Below, in pieces: positions 23,559 to 31,252 of a DNA stretch of 64,000 nt. The position numbers were made by a program, and so were the translations under genes. The DNA is taken from positions 10,242-74,241 of the forward strand of contig DASPGX010000028.1 in NCBI GenBank assembly GCA_035620375.1, written 5' to 3'. Origin of the DNA: DASPGX01 sp035620375 (GTDB taxonomy: Bacteria > Patescibacteriota > Minisyncoccia > 2-02-FULL-40-12 > GWA2-44-9). The notes below the pieces were generated by a model, which made no database searches, was not told the origin of the DNA, and saw only the letters and a program-made list of their open reading frames with translations. The number at the start of each line of letters is the position of its first letter. Within the stretch, counting starts at the first letter, position 1.

Positions 23559-25302
23559 GAATGACGCGGAGGATTTCTTCGATGGTCGTCAGTCCCTTCA
23601 GCGCTTTCTGGAACCCGTCTTCCAGAAGCGTGGTCATGCCGTTCTTGATGGCGATTTTCTTGATTTCGCTCGCGTCGGCGTGGCGCATGATGGCTTCGCG
23701 GATGAAATCGTTGACCTCCAGGATTTCATAGATGCCCATCCGGCCCTTGTACCCCGTATGACCGCACATGTCGCAGCCCTTGCCGATGTAGAAGTCGCGG
23801 TGGTCATCAAGGATTTCCGGGGTCAGGGAATCCTTCAGCGACATGAACTCTCCTTCGGTAATGCGCCGCGGCTCCTTGCAGTTCTCGCAAATCATGCGCA
23901 CCAGCCGCTGGCCCATCGCCACGTTCACCGTGGATGCGACCAGGAACGGCTCGACGCCCATATCCAACAGGCGCGGCAACGTCGTTGCGGCGTCGTTCGT
24001 GTGCAGGGTGGACAGGAGCTTGTGGCCCGTCAGAGCCGCGTTGACGGCGATGGACGCCGTCTCTTCGTCGCGGATTTCGCCGACCATGATGATGTTCGGG
24101 TCCTGCCGGAGGATTGAACGCAGGCCGGCGGCGAACGTCAGTCCGGTGCGGTTGTTCACCTGAATCTGGTCGATGCCCTCCAGGGAGTACTCGATGGGGT
24201 CTTCAATCGTGATGATGGACACTTCGCGCGTGGAGAGTTCCTTGAGGATGGTGTACAGCGTCGTCGTTTTTCCGGAGCCGGTCGGTCCCGTCGCCAGAAT
24301 CATGCCGTACGGCGTCTTCACCGCCTTGCGGACCTTTTTCCGGTCGGCCTCGCTCAACGCCACGTCGTCCAGCGAATTGAGCTTGGTCTGTTCGGCCAGG
24401 AGCCGCAGGACTGCGTTCTCGCCGTAGTAGGTCGGGACGATGCTGACGCGGACGTCGAACTGCCGGTCGGAGTCCTGCATGCTGATGCGGAACCGGCCGT
24501 CCTGTGCCGCCTGGTGTTCGTCGGTCCGCATCGCACCCAGGACTTTGATGCGGGAGATGATGCCCGGATGGATGCCCTTGGGGAACGTGAACGAATCGCG
24601 CAGGATGCCGTCGATACGCAGGCGCGCGAGGAGGTTTTCTTCGGTCGGCTCAAGATGAATATCCGAAGCACGCGTGAGGAACGCGTATCCCATGAGCGTG
24701 TCCACGAGCGCGATAATCGATATCTCGGCTTCCGGCTTCGTGACAATCTGCTGAATCCGGTCTTTGAGGTCCTGAATCTGTTTGGGGTCCGCTCCCGCGA
24801 CGTCCGACAAATCTTTGGGCTCCTTCGCGGAAGCCTTCGCTTTTCCGTTCCGTGCGGATTTCTTCGCGGGTTCCGTTTCGGGGGGCGCGGCCGGCGCCGG
24901 TCCGCCTCCTTTGGCCAGCCGCTGTGCCTCGGCGACGATATCGGAAACGGTGATGTCCCGCTTGACCATCACGGACTCAATGCCGCACGTTTGCGCCCGT
25001 TTGCGTTCGTTCTCGTCGTCCTTGTCGAACAGTACCAGCGCGGGGATGTGCCTCTCCTTTCTGGCGTCTTCGACGAGCTTGCAGTAGTCACCGCCCTCGT
25101 GGAGCGGAACGTCCACGACCAGCGCGTCCGGCGCGTTCTTCTTGAGCATCTGGCGCGCCTCATCGTCGGACGATGCGTGCGACGCCTCAAGCTCCGCCTT
25201 CTTGAGGCGTTCCATGAGCAGTTGTGCCATGAAAAAATTGTCCTCAACGAGGAGGACCCGTCTGCCGCCCGTAGTAGTAGTCCCGTTCTTCCGTGCCGAC
25301 AT
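23551..25302 (-). CDS. pilB: PilB/GspE assembly ATPase fused to an N-terminal receiver domain
   Basis: The 583-residue fusion has two parts. Residues about 15-130 form a response-regulator receiver: acidic pair E20-D21 in LLVEDN, phospho-acceptor D64 in ALVVDVPLH and conserved K114 in VMVKRD; the usual Thr/Ser switch position is not evident. After a Lys/Ala linker, residues about 185-583 are a secretion ATPase with SDIHLEPTEENLLARLRIDG, Walker A GPTGSGKTTTLYT, an Asp box (IEDPIEYSLEGIDQIQVN), GEIRDEETASIAVNAALTGH and a zinc motif CENC...CDMCGHTGYKGR. The usual N-terminal MshEN/T2SSE_N domain is missing, so the receiver may take over its regulatory place. An AAGGAGG SD precedes ATG 25302. Likely input: the kinase at 25747-27384. 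Confidence 0.92.
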   Translation of the reverse strand: MSARKNGTTTTGGRRVLLVEDNFFMAQLLMERLKKAELEASHASSDDEARQMLKKNAPDALVVDVPLHEGGDYCKLVEDARKERHIPALVLFDKDDENERKRAQTCGIESVMVKRDITVSDIVAEAQRLAKGGGPAPAAPPETEPAKKSARNGKAKASAKEPKDLSDVAGADPKQIQDLKDRIQQIVTKPEAEISIIALVDTLMGYAFLTRASDIHLEPTEENLLARLRIDGILRDSFTFPKGIHPGIISRIKVLGAMRTDEHQAAQDGRFRISMQDSDRQFDVRVSIVPTYYGENAVLRLLAEQTKLNSLDDVALSEADRKKVRKAVKTPYGMILATGPTGSGKTTTLYTILKELSTREVSIITIEDPIEYSLEGIDQIQVNNRTGLTFAAGLRSILRQDPNIIMVGEIRDEETASIAVNAALTGHKLLSTLHTNDAATTLPRLLDMGVEPFLVASTVNVAMGQRLVRMICENCKEPRRITEGEFMSLKDSLTPEILDDHRDFYIGKGCDMCGHTGYKGRMGIYEILEVNDFIREAIMRHADASEIKKIAIKNGMTTLLEDGFQKALKGLTTIEEILRVIHE

Positions 25303-25319
25303 GTTCCCTCCTTGGGAGG

Positions 25320-25709
25320 TCAGGCACCGACGAGCTCTTTAATCCGTCCGACGATGACGCTCAGGTCATCGGTCTTACGGATGTGGCCCAGGGCACCGAT
25401 CTCCTTGGCGTACTTTTCGTCAATCCACGCGTTCTCGACCTCCTCTTCGCCGTAATTCGTCAGAAAGACTACCTTGATGTCGCGGAGGTTCTCGTCCGCC
25501 TTCATCGCCGAAACGGCCTCGACGCCGTTCATGACCGGCATCTTTACGTCCATGATGACCAGGTCCGGTCGGTCCTTCTGGAGCATGTCCAGCGCCTGTT
25601 TGCCGTCCGCGGCTTCCCGTATCTCAAAACCCGCACCTTCAAGCTTGGCGCGGATGATGGTGCGCAGGTCCGCTTCGTCGTCCACGATGAGGATTTTCGC
25701 CGTTGCCAT
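25320..25709 (-). CDS. stand-alone response-regulator receiver (CheY-like)
   Basis: A 129-residue single-domain receiver: D10-D11, phospho-acceptor D54 in LVIMDVKMPVMNG, Thr in VVFLTNYG and Lys in HIRKTDD. No output domain, so it should act by protein contact. It lies between the histidine kinase and the REC-PilB gene, suggesting a phosphorelay controlling the pilus. The -10 TATACT (25722-25717) is 7 nt from ATG, so it looks leaderless and separately transcribed. Confidence 0.93.
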   Translation of the reverse strand: MATAKILIVDDEADLRTIIRAKLEGAGFEIREAADGKQALDMLQKDRPDLVIMDVKMPVMNGVEAVSAMKADENLRDIKVVFLTNYGEEEVENAWIDEKYAKEIGALGHIRKTDDLSVIVGRIKELVGA

Positions 25710-25716
25710 TAGTGTA

Positions 25717-25722
25717 AGTATA
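25717..25722 (-). promoter_or_regulatory. -10 box (TATACT) of the response-regulator gene
   Basis: TATACT on the minus strand is followed by 7 nt and then ATG 25709. No SD lies between. Confidence 0.55.
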
Positions 25723-25746
25723 TCATACGCCCCGGGTTTGGCGCGC

Positions 25747-27384
25747 CTATGCGGCAGGGATAACGATGGTGAATACGCTGCCTTTGCCGGGACCCTCGGA
25801 TGCGGCAGTAATGGTGCCCTGGTGGGCCAGTACAATCTGCTTGGCGATATAGAGGCCAAGGCCCGTGCCCTCAATGCGCTTTGCAGCGTCCCGTTCACGG
25901 GTGAACTGCTCGAACAGCTGCGGGAGGAGGTCCGCCGGCATTCCGCGGCCGCTGTCGGACACGATGACGAAAATGTCGCTGCCGCGCCGCTCCGCGGCGA
26001 CCTTCACCCACCCGGTCTCCGTGTACTTGATGGAATTGTCCACGAGATTCTGGATGACCTGCCGGAATTTTTCGGTGTCCAGCATGGCGTTCAGCTCGTC
26101 GTGTTCCGGCGTTTCATGCCGGAGTTCAAGATTCTTACGCTCGGCGAGGGGCAACAGGTCGTTGACCACCTGCGTGACGAGGTTGGACATACTGACGCGG
26201 TCGAACGCGAACTGCATCCGGCCCTCCTCAATGCGCCGGAGGTCCAGGAGGTTGTTCACCAGCGCAATCAGCCGGTCGGCCGATTCCTTGATTTTGCCCA
26301 CCATTTCCGTGACCTTCTCCGGCACCGTGCCGTAGGTGCCGTCGCCGATGAGCTGGGCATAGCCCTTCACGACGCTCATCGGCGCCTTTACCTGGTGCGA
26401 GGCGAACGAAAGGAATTCGGAGCGGATGCGGTCCAGGCGCTTGAGCTTGATGTTCGCGTCCGTCAGCTCCCGGGTCATCTGTTCAAGGTGCTCCCGCTGG
26501 GATACCTCGCTGATGACGCTGCGGATGAGCAGGATGCCGAATGCCAGCACGAACGAGAACGTGCCGATGCGGATGAGCAGCGTGCCGACGTTGTCCGTCA
26601 CGACAATCTCAGCGAGCAGTATTGCGCTGAGCACGAAGGTCAGCAGCTCCGCGGCGATGGCTTTGACGTTCAGGAACTGGTACCGGCGGATGGCATGGGA
26701 CGTGGCGAGGATGATGGGAAGGAAGAAAATGGGCGCGAGCGGGACGAATAGCAGCATGTCGAATGCCACGGGCAGAATGAGGTTGAACGTCAGGATGAGC
26801 AGGAATGTCAGCGCGGCGCCGGCGAGGATGATTCTGGCCTGCGCCCGCTCAAGCGTCGCAGGTCCACCGGTACGCCGTACAAGCATCACGATACCGGCGA
26901 CGACGAACACGGCCGCAACCATCCCGAATACGGGCAATGCCGGTCCGCGAATCGGGTCGGTCACGCCGCTCACGGCGACCGAGTCGACGCGCTCAAAGAT
27001 GAACCGTGAAAGCGTCAGCAGGGAAGTCAGGACCGCAGCGGGAAGCGCGACGAATTTGTACCATCGCGGGAAGGTGATTTCGGCGCGCGGAAAGATGTAG
27101 AACAGCGTGAAGAAGCTGAACGCGTGCCAGGTTGCGGTGAACAGCGTCAGCCGCAGAAGCCAGAGCACCTGCCACGGCTCCTGGACCTGGTAATTCAGGT
27201 AATTGAACGTGCCGTACGCGACCGTGGCCAGCGCGAAGACGAGGAATGCCCGGTTCGTGGCATTGCTGCGGTCGCTGAAATAGACCGCGAACCCCATAAT
27301 GCCGATTGCCGCCACCGCGATGGCGATGGCGATGAGGTCCAAATGGCGCAAGCCCGCCAGGAGGTCGGTGATGGCGAATTCCAT
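25747..27384 (-). CDS. membrane sensor histidine kinase (7TM-type sensor)
   Basis: A 545-residue kinase. The N-terminal half (1-290) holds about 9 hydrophobic helices, resembling the N-terminal 7TM sensor found in many kinases. There is no periplasmic domain of size. Next come a HisKA dimerisation helix with the phospho-accepting His in FLSFASHQVKAPMSVVKGY, an N box NLVDNSIKYT, G1 DSGRGMP, F box FEQFTR and G2 EGTGLGLYIAK. The start is 3 nt after the nitroreductase stop, so it is probably co-transcribed with that gene. Likely partners are the adjacent receiver and the REC-PilB fusion. Confidence 0.9.
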   Translation of the reverse strand: MEFAITDLLAGLRHLDLIAIAIAVAAIGIMGFAVYFSDRSNATNRAFLVFALATVAYGTFNYLNYQVQEPWQVLWLLRLTLFTATWHAFSFFTLFYIFPRAEITFPRWYKFVALPAAVLTSLLTLSRFIFERVDSVAVSGVTDPIRGPALPVFGMVAAVFVVAGIVMLVRRTGGPATLERAQARIILAGAALTFLLILTFNLILPVAFDMLLFVPLAPIFFLPIILATSHAIRRYQFLNVKAIAAELLTFVLSAILLAEIVVTDNVGTLLIRIGTFSFVLAFGILLIRSVISEVSQREHLEQMTRELTDANIKLKRLDRIRSEFLSFASHQVKAPMSVVKGYAQLIGDGTYGTVPEKVTEMVGKIKESADRLIALVNNLLDLRRIEEGRMQFAFDRVSMSNLVTQVVNDLLPLAERKNLELRHETPEHDELNAMLDTEKFRQVIQNLVDNSIKYTETGWVKVAAERRGSDIFVIVSDSGRGMPADLLPQLFEQFTRERDAAKRIEGTGLGLYIAKQIVLAHQGTITAASEGPGKGSVFTIVIPAA

Positions 27385-27387
27385 AGT

Positions 27388-28473
27388 TCAGGCCGAGCGG
27401 TCGCCGGCGGGGCGTACGTCGGGCTCAAGTCGCGGCGTCCGTGCGCTCGGCTCGTCCGCGTGACCGATGCGGAACATGAATGCCAGAACGCCATCGGATA
27501 ACTTAAGAACGGATGCGAGGCGGGCGTAAGCGTCCGCGACAATTGACGCATGGCGCTCGGCCAGGGTCCGGTCGCCGTCCGCAACGCGGTTCATCAGCAG
27601 GGGAATTCCCGTCAGTGGCTGCAGGTGCAGTCCCATGGATGTTACGGAGAGCCATACGCGTTCGAAGAGACGCCCCGCGGCGACATACTGGGTCGTATCT
27701 CGGTTGGGGATGACGATTGCGCCCATAGCCGCGCCGGTCATATAGATGCCGCCGTTCGTTTTCGCGACCATGGATGACAGGCCGACCGCATTGAGCGCGC
27801 GCAGTGCGGGAAAATGCCTGAATACGGCGAATCCTGCGCGCACCGGCGGAGGAAGCTCAAACGTCTTGATGGAGAATCCGAGTTTTCGTGCTGCGTCCTG
27901 CTCATCCGTCCAGTTGATGTGCGAAAAGAAGAACCGGTGCATGTTCCGGTCTTCGAACAGGACACGCTCGTTCAGCGCCAACAGGTTGCCCAGTTCCTGA
28001 CGGCGCGCCGTATCGGTTACCAGAATAAGCTGCGGTCCGCTTTCGGCCGTCTTCATCAGTGCGTCATGTTGGACCGCGGTCAGCTCGGCGTTGCGGTACG
28101 GACGTCGGTTCGTCGCACGCTTCCAGATGGACTCGTAGAGCGGATGCGCGGCCTGGGTCGCGCGCTCCAGATACGCCCGGGCAATCCAGTCAGGATCACT
28201 GGGGGTCGGCAGGACCTTCGCGGAAAGCCGGTAGCCACGCTGCGCGGCGGCAATGGACATGTTTTCCAGGACCGCGCCGTTGGCGATATACGAGGGCCGC
28301 TGCCCCCAGCTGTAGAGGGAATTGTCCCGCTCGGGAAGATTGAAGACGTCGATGAAACCGGGTCCGACTTCAAACCGCCATGGCTGGCAGTTGTCGCCCG
28401 ATGGAGCCATCGTACCCGCGGTGATGATGTGCAGGACATCCTCATCGAGCGTCGGCGGCTTCTGGCTCATCAT
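27388..28473 (-). CDS. nitroreductase-like flavoprotein (Acg/MoeY C-terminal type)
   Basis: The 361-residue protein has the FMN-binding start ITAGTMAPSGDNCQPWRFEV, the ATNRRPYRNAEL motif seen in Acg-type nitroreductases, and a C-terminal IYMTGAAMGAIVIP...VWLSVTSMGLHLQPLTGIP. Its nearest architecture known to me is the nitroreductase half of MoeY-like ThiF-nitroreductase fusions; here the ThiF half is the next gene upstream. It may reduce or oxidise the product of the adjoining enzymes. ATG 28473 was chosen because TATACT (28486-28481) lies 7 nt upstream (leaderless). Confidence 0.7.
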   Translation of the reverse strand: MMSQKPPTLDEDVLHIITAGTMAPSGDNCQPWRFEVGPGFIDVFNLPERDNSLYSWGQRPSYIANGAVLENMSIAAAQRGYRLSAKVLPTPSDPDWIARAYLERATQAAHPLYESIWKRATNRRPYRNAELTAVQHDALMKTAESGPQLILVTDTARRQELGNLLALNERVLFEDRNMHRFFFSHINWTDEQDAARKLGFSIKTFELPPPVRAGFAVFRHFPALRALNAVGLSSMVAKTNGGIYMTGAAMGAIVIPNRDTTQYVAAGRLFERVWLSVTSMGLHLQPLTGIPLLMNRVADGDRTLAERHASIVADAYARLASVLKLSDGVLAFMFRIGHADEPSARTPRLEPDVRPAGDRSA

Positions 28474-28480
28474 TGTCTTT

Positions 28481-28486
28481 AGTATA
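28481..28486 (-). promoter_or_regulatory. -10 box (TATACT) of the nitroreductase gene
   Basis: GA-TATACT on the minus strand, 7 nt before ATG 28473; no SD. Confidence 0.55.
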
Positions 28487-28526
28487 TCACGCATGCTGGT
28501 CTTCCGTGCCGCGTTCATACACAGAA

Positions 28527-28551
28527 GAAACCCCGCGTTGTGCGGGGTTTC
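28527..28551 (-). terminator. terminator after the ThiF-like gene
   Basis: A perfect 10-bp stem GAAACCCCGC (28527-28536)/GCGGGGTTTC (28542-28551) with a 5-nt loop lies 5 nt after the stop codon. The T-run is short, so it may be partial. Confidence 0.65.
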
Positions 28552-28556
28552 GGGAC

Positions 28557-29720
28557 TCAGATGCCGAGTTTCGTCTTGAGCATGTCGGCGAGGCGTTTCC
28601 GTTCGCGGACCGCGATGTCCGAGGAATAGCCGGGGTCCAGGTTTTCGTCCAGACACAGGTGGTACCGTCCGCTTGGCATGGCGTCGCCCGCAACGATCCC
28701 CCTGATGAGATAGGTGACGGCGGATGCGCCTATGAGCGCAGTGCCACCGAGCTGCGGAACGGATACGAGTGTTTCCCCGATGGCGGGAAGCGAACGTATC
28801 ATGCGTACCGGATGATGCTCGGCGCCGATAAGCCGGGCGATGGTCCTTATCGTTTCCTGTTTATTCCCCCGCAACGCTGAAAAGCGGGCGACGTCGGTTG
28901 TGCCCAGCCGCCCGAGGAAATAGGGCGTACGGCCCAGGTCGTGCCGCTCAACGTCAATGGTGCTCCGGTCGCCGTTGTCGGCCGCTGACAACAGCGGTAT
29001 GCGCTGCTTCCGGGCGAGTTCGCGCAGACGCTGTTTGATGACGAAGTCGTCCATTTCGTCCACGACGACATCCAGTCCGCGCATGAACGAAGCGACGTTC
29101 GTTGCATTCAGTCCGCGGTCGAAAATGCCCACATGGGCGTAGGGGTTTATTTCCCAGATCCGGCGCGCGATGACGGTGGTCTTCGGAAGGCCGAGCTGGT
29201 GGACTCCCGCGATGAGGCGGTTCGTGTTGGACAGTTCGAGCTCGTCGAAATCGGCAAGGCGGATGCGCCGGGCTCCGCCGGCAAGCACCACGGAAAGTGC
29301 AACGTTGCTGCCCACAGACAGTCCGGCGACACCGACGACCGTGTCATAAAACTTCTTCTGTTCCGCGAAGGTGATAAGATTCGCGTTTCTGCTGGTACGG
29401 ACCCGGTTGAACTCGGGTTCCGCAAGTACGTGCACAAGGGTGTTCAGCCACGGATAGTGCACCCATCGTCCCTGGCGGATCAGAGGTCCGCGTCGGGTCC
29501 GTCCGGCGATGAATGCACCGACGGCTTCGGCAATCTTTTCCTTCGGAAGCCGGATGAGCCCCGGCTGTTCGACGAGCGCGAGTTCCGCCAGCTGACCGGC
29601 GTACGTGTCGACGATTCCCGGTTTCCGGAGTCCGGAACGCAGGCGTCCGAACGCGCGCCACGAAGCGGCGGCGGCGGGATTGAATATCTTCGGTTGTTCC
29701 CGTTTCTCCATGAGGTTCAT
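28557..29720 (-). CDS. ThiF/E1-like adenylating-fold protein
   Basis: The 387-residue protein has an N-terminal extension of about 120 residues. An E1/ThiF/MoeB Rossmann domain follows: VVGVAGLSVGSNVALSVVLA (nucleotide loop), IRLADFDELELSNTNRL (acidic and Asn/Arg residues that bind ATP in E1 enzymes), KTTVIARRIWEINPY and DVVVDEMDD. The zinc CxxC pairs and the catalytic Cys of MoeB/UBA-type enzymes are absent, so it may only adenylate, or act without a thioester step. It overlaps the adenylate-forming gene upstream by 4 nt and precedes the nitroreductase, matching a split MoeY (Rv1355c-like) arrangement. Confidence 0.78.
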   Translation of the reverse strand: MNLMEKREQPKIFNPAAAASWRAFGRLRSGLRKPGIVDTYAGQLAELALVEQPGLIRLPKEKIAEAVGAFIAGRTRRGPLIRQGRWVHYPWLNTLVHVLAEPEFNRVRTSRNANLITFAEQKKFYDTVVGVAGLSVGSNVALSVVLAGGARRIRLADFDELELSNTNRLIAGVHQLGLPKTTVIARRIWEINPYAHVGIFDRGLNATNVASFMRGLDVVVDEMDDFVIKQRLRELARKQRIPLLSAADNGDRSTIDVERHDLGRTPYFLGRLGTTDVARFSALRGNKQETIRTIARLIGAEHHPVRMIRSLPAIGETLVSVPQLGGTALIGASAVTYLIRGIVAGDAMPSGRYHLCLDENLDPGYSSDIAVRERKRLADMLKTKLGI

Positions 29721-31252
29721 TCCTTGATAAGGTACTTCGGCTTAAGTCCCGGGCGGAAATGCTCCGGGTCCTGGTAGTTTTTCAGAATCACCCTCGGGGT
29801 CAAATCTTTGCCGAGATGGTTCCAGAGAAAGTCGTATTCCATGTTGATTCTGCGCAGCACTCCGACGACATGCCGCGAAAGCGCGCGGGCGAGTGACGCG
29901 GCCGGCCGCTTGCCGGGCTGAAGTTCAATGTTGAGCTCAAGGAAGGCCTCATGTTTACGGTCGTATCCCTTGCGCAGGGCGAACTTCCCGGTGATGTCGC
30001 CGAGGAATTTCTCCGCGTTCAGCGCCGCATGGACGTGCTCGGGATAGATGTTCGCGGCATAGAATACGAGAGTATGGTCGCTGCGCCCTTTGAGCGCAAT
30101 GAACGGCAGTTTCCACGAACCGGCCGGCACAGTACGGCCGGATTTCCGCAGCGCCGCAACACCGTCGGCATATGGGATAACGGTTCCCGCGTCGTGGAGG
30201 TTGAACCGGATGAGCGGAATACCGCTGTCGGAGGTGAACAACAGTTCCCCGTTCAGCCGGGCGACATGGCGGAGCAACGGATTGTACTGGAACAGGTTCG
30301 GTACGGTCGCGGAAGCGAAGAGGTTCCCGCACAATTCCGGGTCGGCCGATGCGGCACGGCGGAGGGCGACGGTCAGCGGCGTTTCGTGGCCGATGAGCAA
30401 CGTCTCCGACGAACCGTACGTGTTCATGGCCGCGACCGCGTCGGCCGCAAGACCCGCGGCGCGGTTCAGATACGAACGCCAGGCCTCACTGAATCCTTCA
30501 CTGCAAAAAAGCATCCGGAGGCCCGACTTCCGCCAGGAGAGGCCTGCGCGCTTGCCGGACTCCACGACGTCTTTCACGAAGAACGGATGTCCGATGAGCA
30601 GGACCTGGTCATAGTTGCGCCGGAGTTTGCCGATGACGTTGAGCGCCTGGTCCTTGTTGTTTCCGACGCTCACGGCGGTAAGCGGATAGCCGCGCTGGGC
30701 CGTGAGCCATGTCGGCAGGAGCGTGGCAACGCCGGAAACATAGACGCCCATCGGAAAGCCGATGACGGCGAGCGTGGATTTGCGGTGGATGCCGAACAGC
30801 GTCCGGTAGGCGAGTTCATGAATGAGCGTCGCCTCCATTTCCTGGCGCTGGCCCCGGGGCCAGAACTTCGGTTCGCCGCTCGTACCCGAGCTCACCGCGA
30901 TGAGCGATGCGTTCCGGAGTTTTCCGTCCCAGCACCGCGCCGCCAGCGGATACCGGTTCACATAGTTTGCCTTGTCGGTGAAGGGCACGCCGTCCAGGTC
31001 GGCGGCAGTACGTACGGCACGACCGTTGATGCGGTGCCGCCGGAGGAAGTCGCGGTACGCCGGGACGCGTTCGGCCGCGGCATGGAAGAGGGCGAGCGCG
31101 CGGCGGTCGCCCTGGCGCACCCACCGCCCGGGCGCATCGCGGCGGAGCGATGACTCCATCGCCGCAATGTCCGTGCGCCAATAGTCCGCGATGCCGGCGC
31201 GGAACAGAGGCGCTGCCGCGAGCGTGTTCCAGGTGTCCCGTTTCGTACTCAT
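29717..31252 (-). CDS. PaaK-like adenylate-forming enzyme (acyl-CoA/acyl-AMP ligase family)
   Basis: The 511-residue enzyme of the phenylacetate-CoA ligase branch has the P-loop LIAVSSGTSGEPKFWPRG, the A5-like motif NTYGSSETL, LIRFNLHDAG and the GRSDHTLVFYAANIYPEHV segment equivalent to GRSDDMLIxRGVNVFP. Such enzymes activate (often aromatic) carboxylates as acyl-AMP and pass them to CoA or another thiol. An upstream ammonia-lyase-like gene overlaps it by 4 nt, so an unsaturated aryl/imidazolyl acid is an attractive inferred substrate. Not proven by sequence. Confidence 0.78.
   Translation of the reverse strand: MSTKRDTWNTLAAAPLFRAGIADYWRTDIAAMESSLRRDAPGRWVRQGDRRALALFHAAAERVPAYRDFLRRHRINGRAVRTAADLDGVPFTDKANYVNRYPLAARCWDGKLRNASLIAVSSGTSGEPKFWPRGQRQEMEATLIHELAYRTLFGIHRKSTLAVIGFPMGVYVSGVATLLPTWLTAQRGYPLTAVSVGNNKDQALNVIGKLRRNYDQVLLIGHPFFVKDVVESGKRAGLSWRKSGLRMLFCSEGFSEAWRSYLNRAAGLAADAVAAMNTYGSSETLLIGHETPLTVALRRAASADPELCGNLFASATVPNLFQYNPLLRHVARLNGELLFTSDSGIPLIRFNLHDAGTVIPYADGVAALRKSGRTVPAGSWKLPFIALKGRSDHTLVFYAANIYPEHVHAALNAEKFLGDITGKFALRKGYDRKHEAFLELNIELQPGKRPAASLARALSRHVVGVLRRINMEYDFLWNHLGKDLTPRVILKNYQDPEHFRPGLKPKYLIKE

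Noticed and set aside
27388..28656. longer start of the nitroreductase gene extending through the hairpin at 28527-28551
   Set aside because: The extra N-terminal residues would be encoded by the terminator hairpin and lack similarity. A leaderless start at 28473 fits better.
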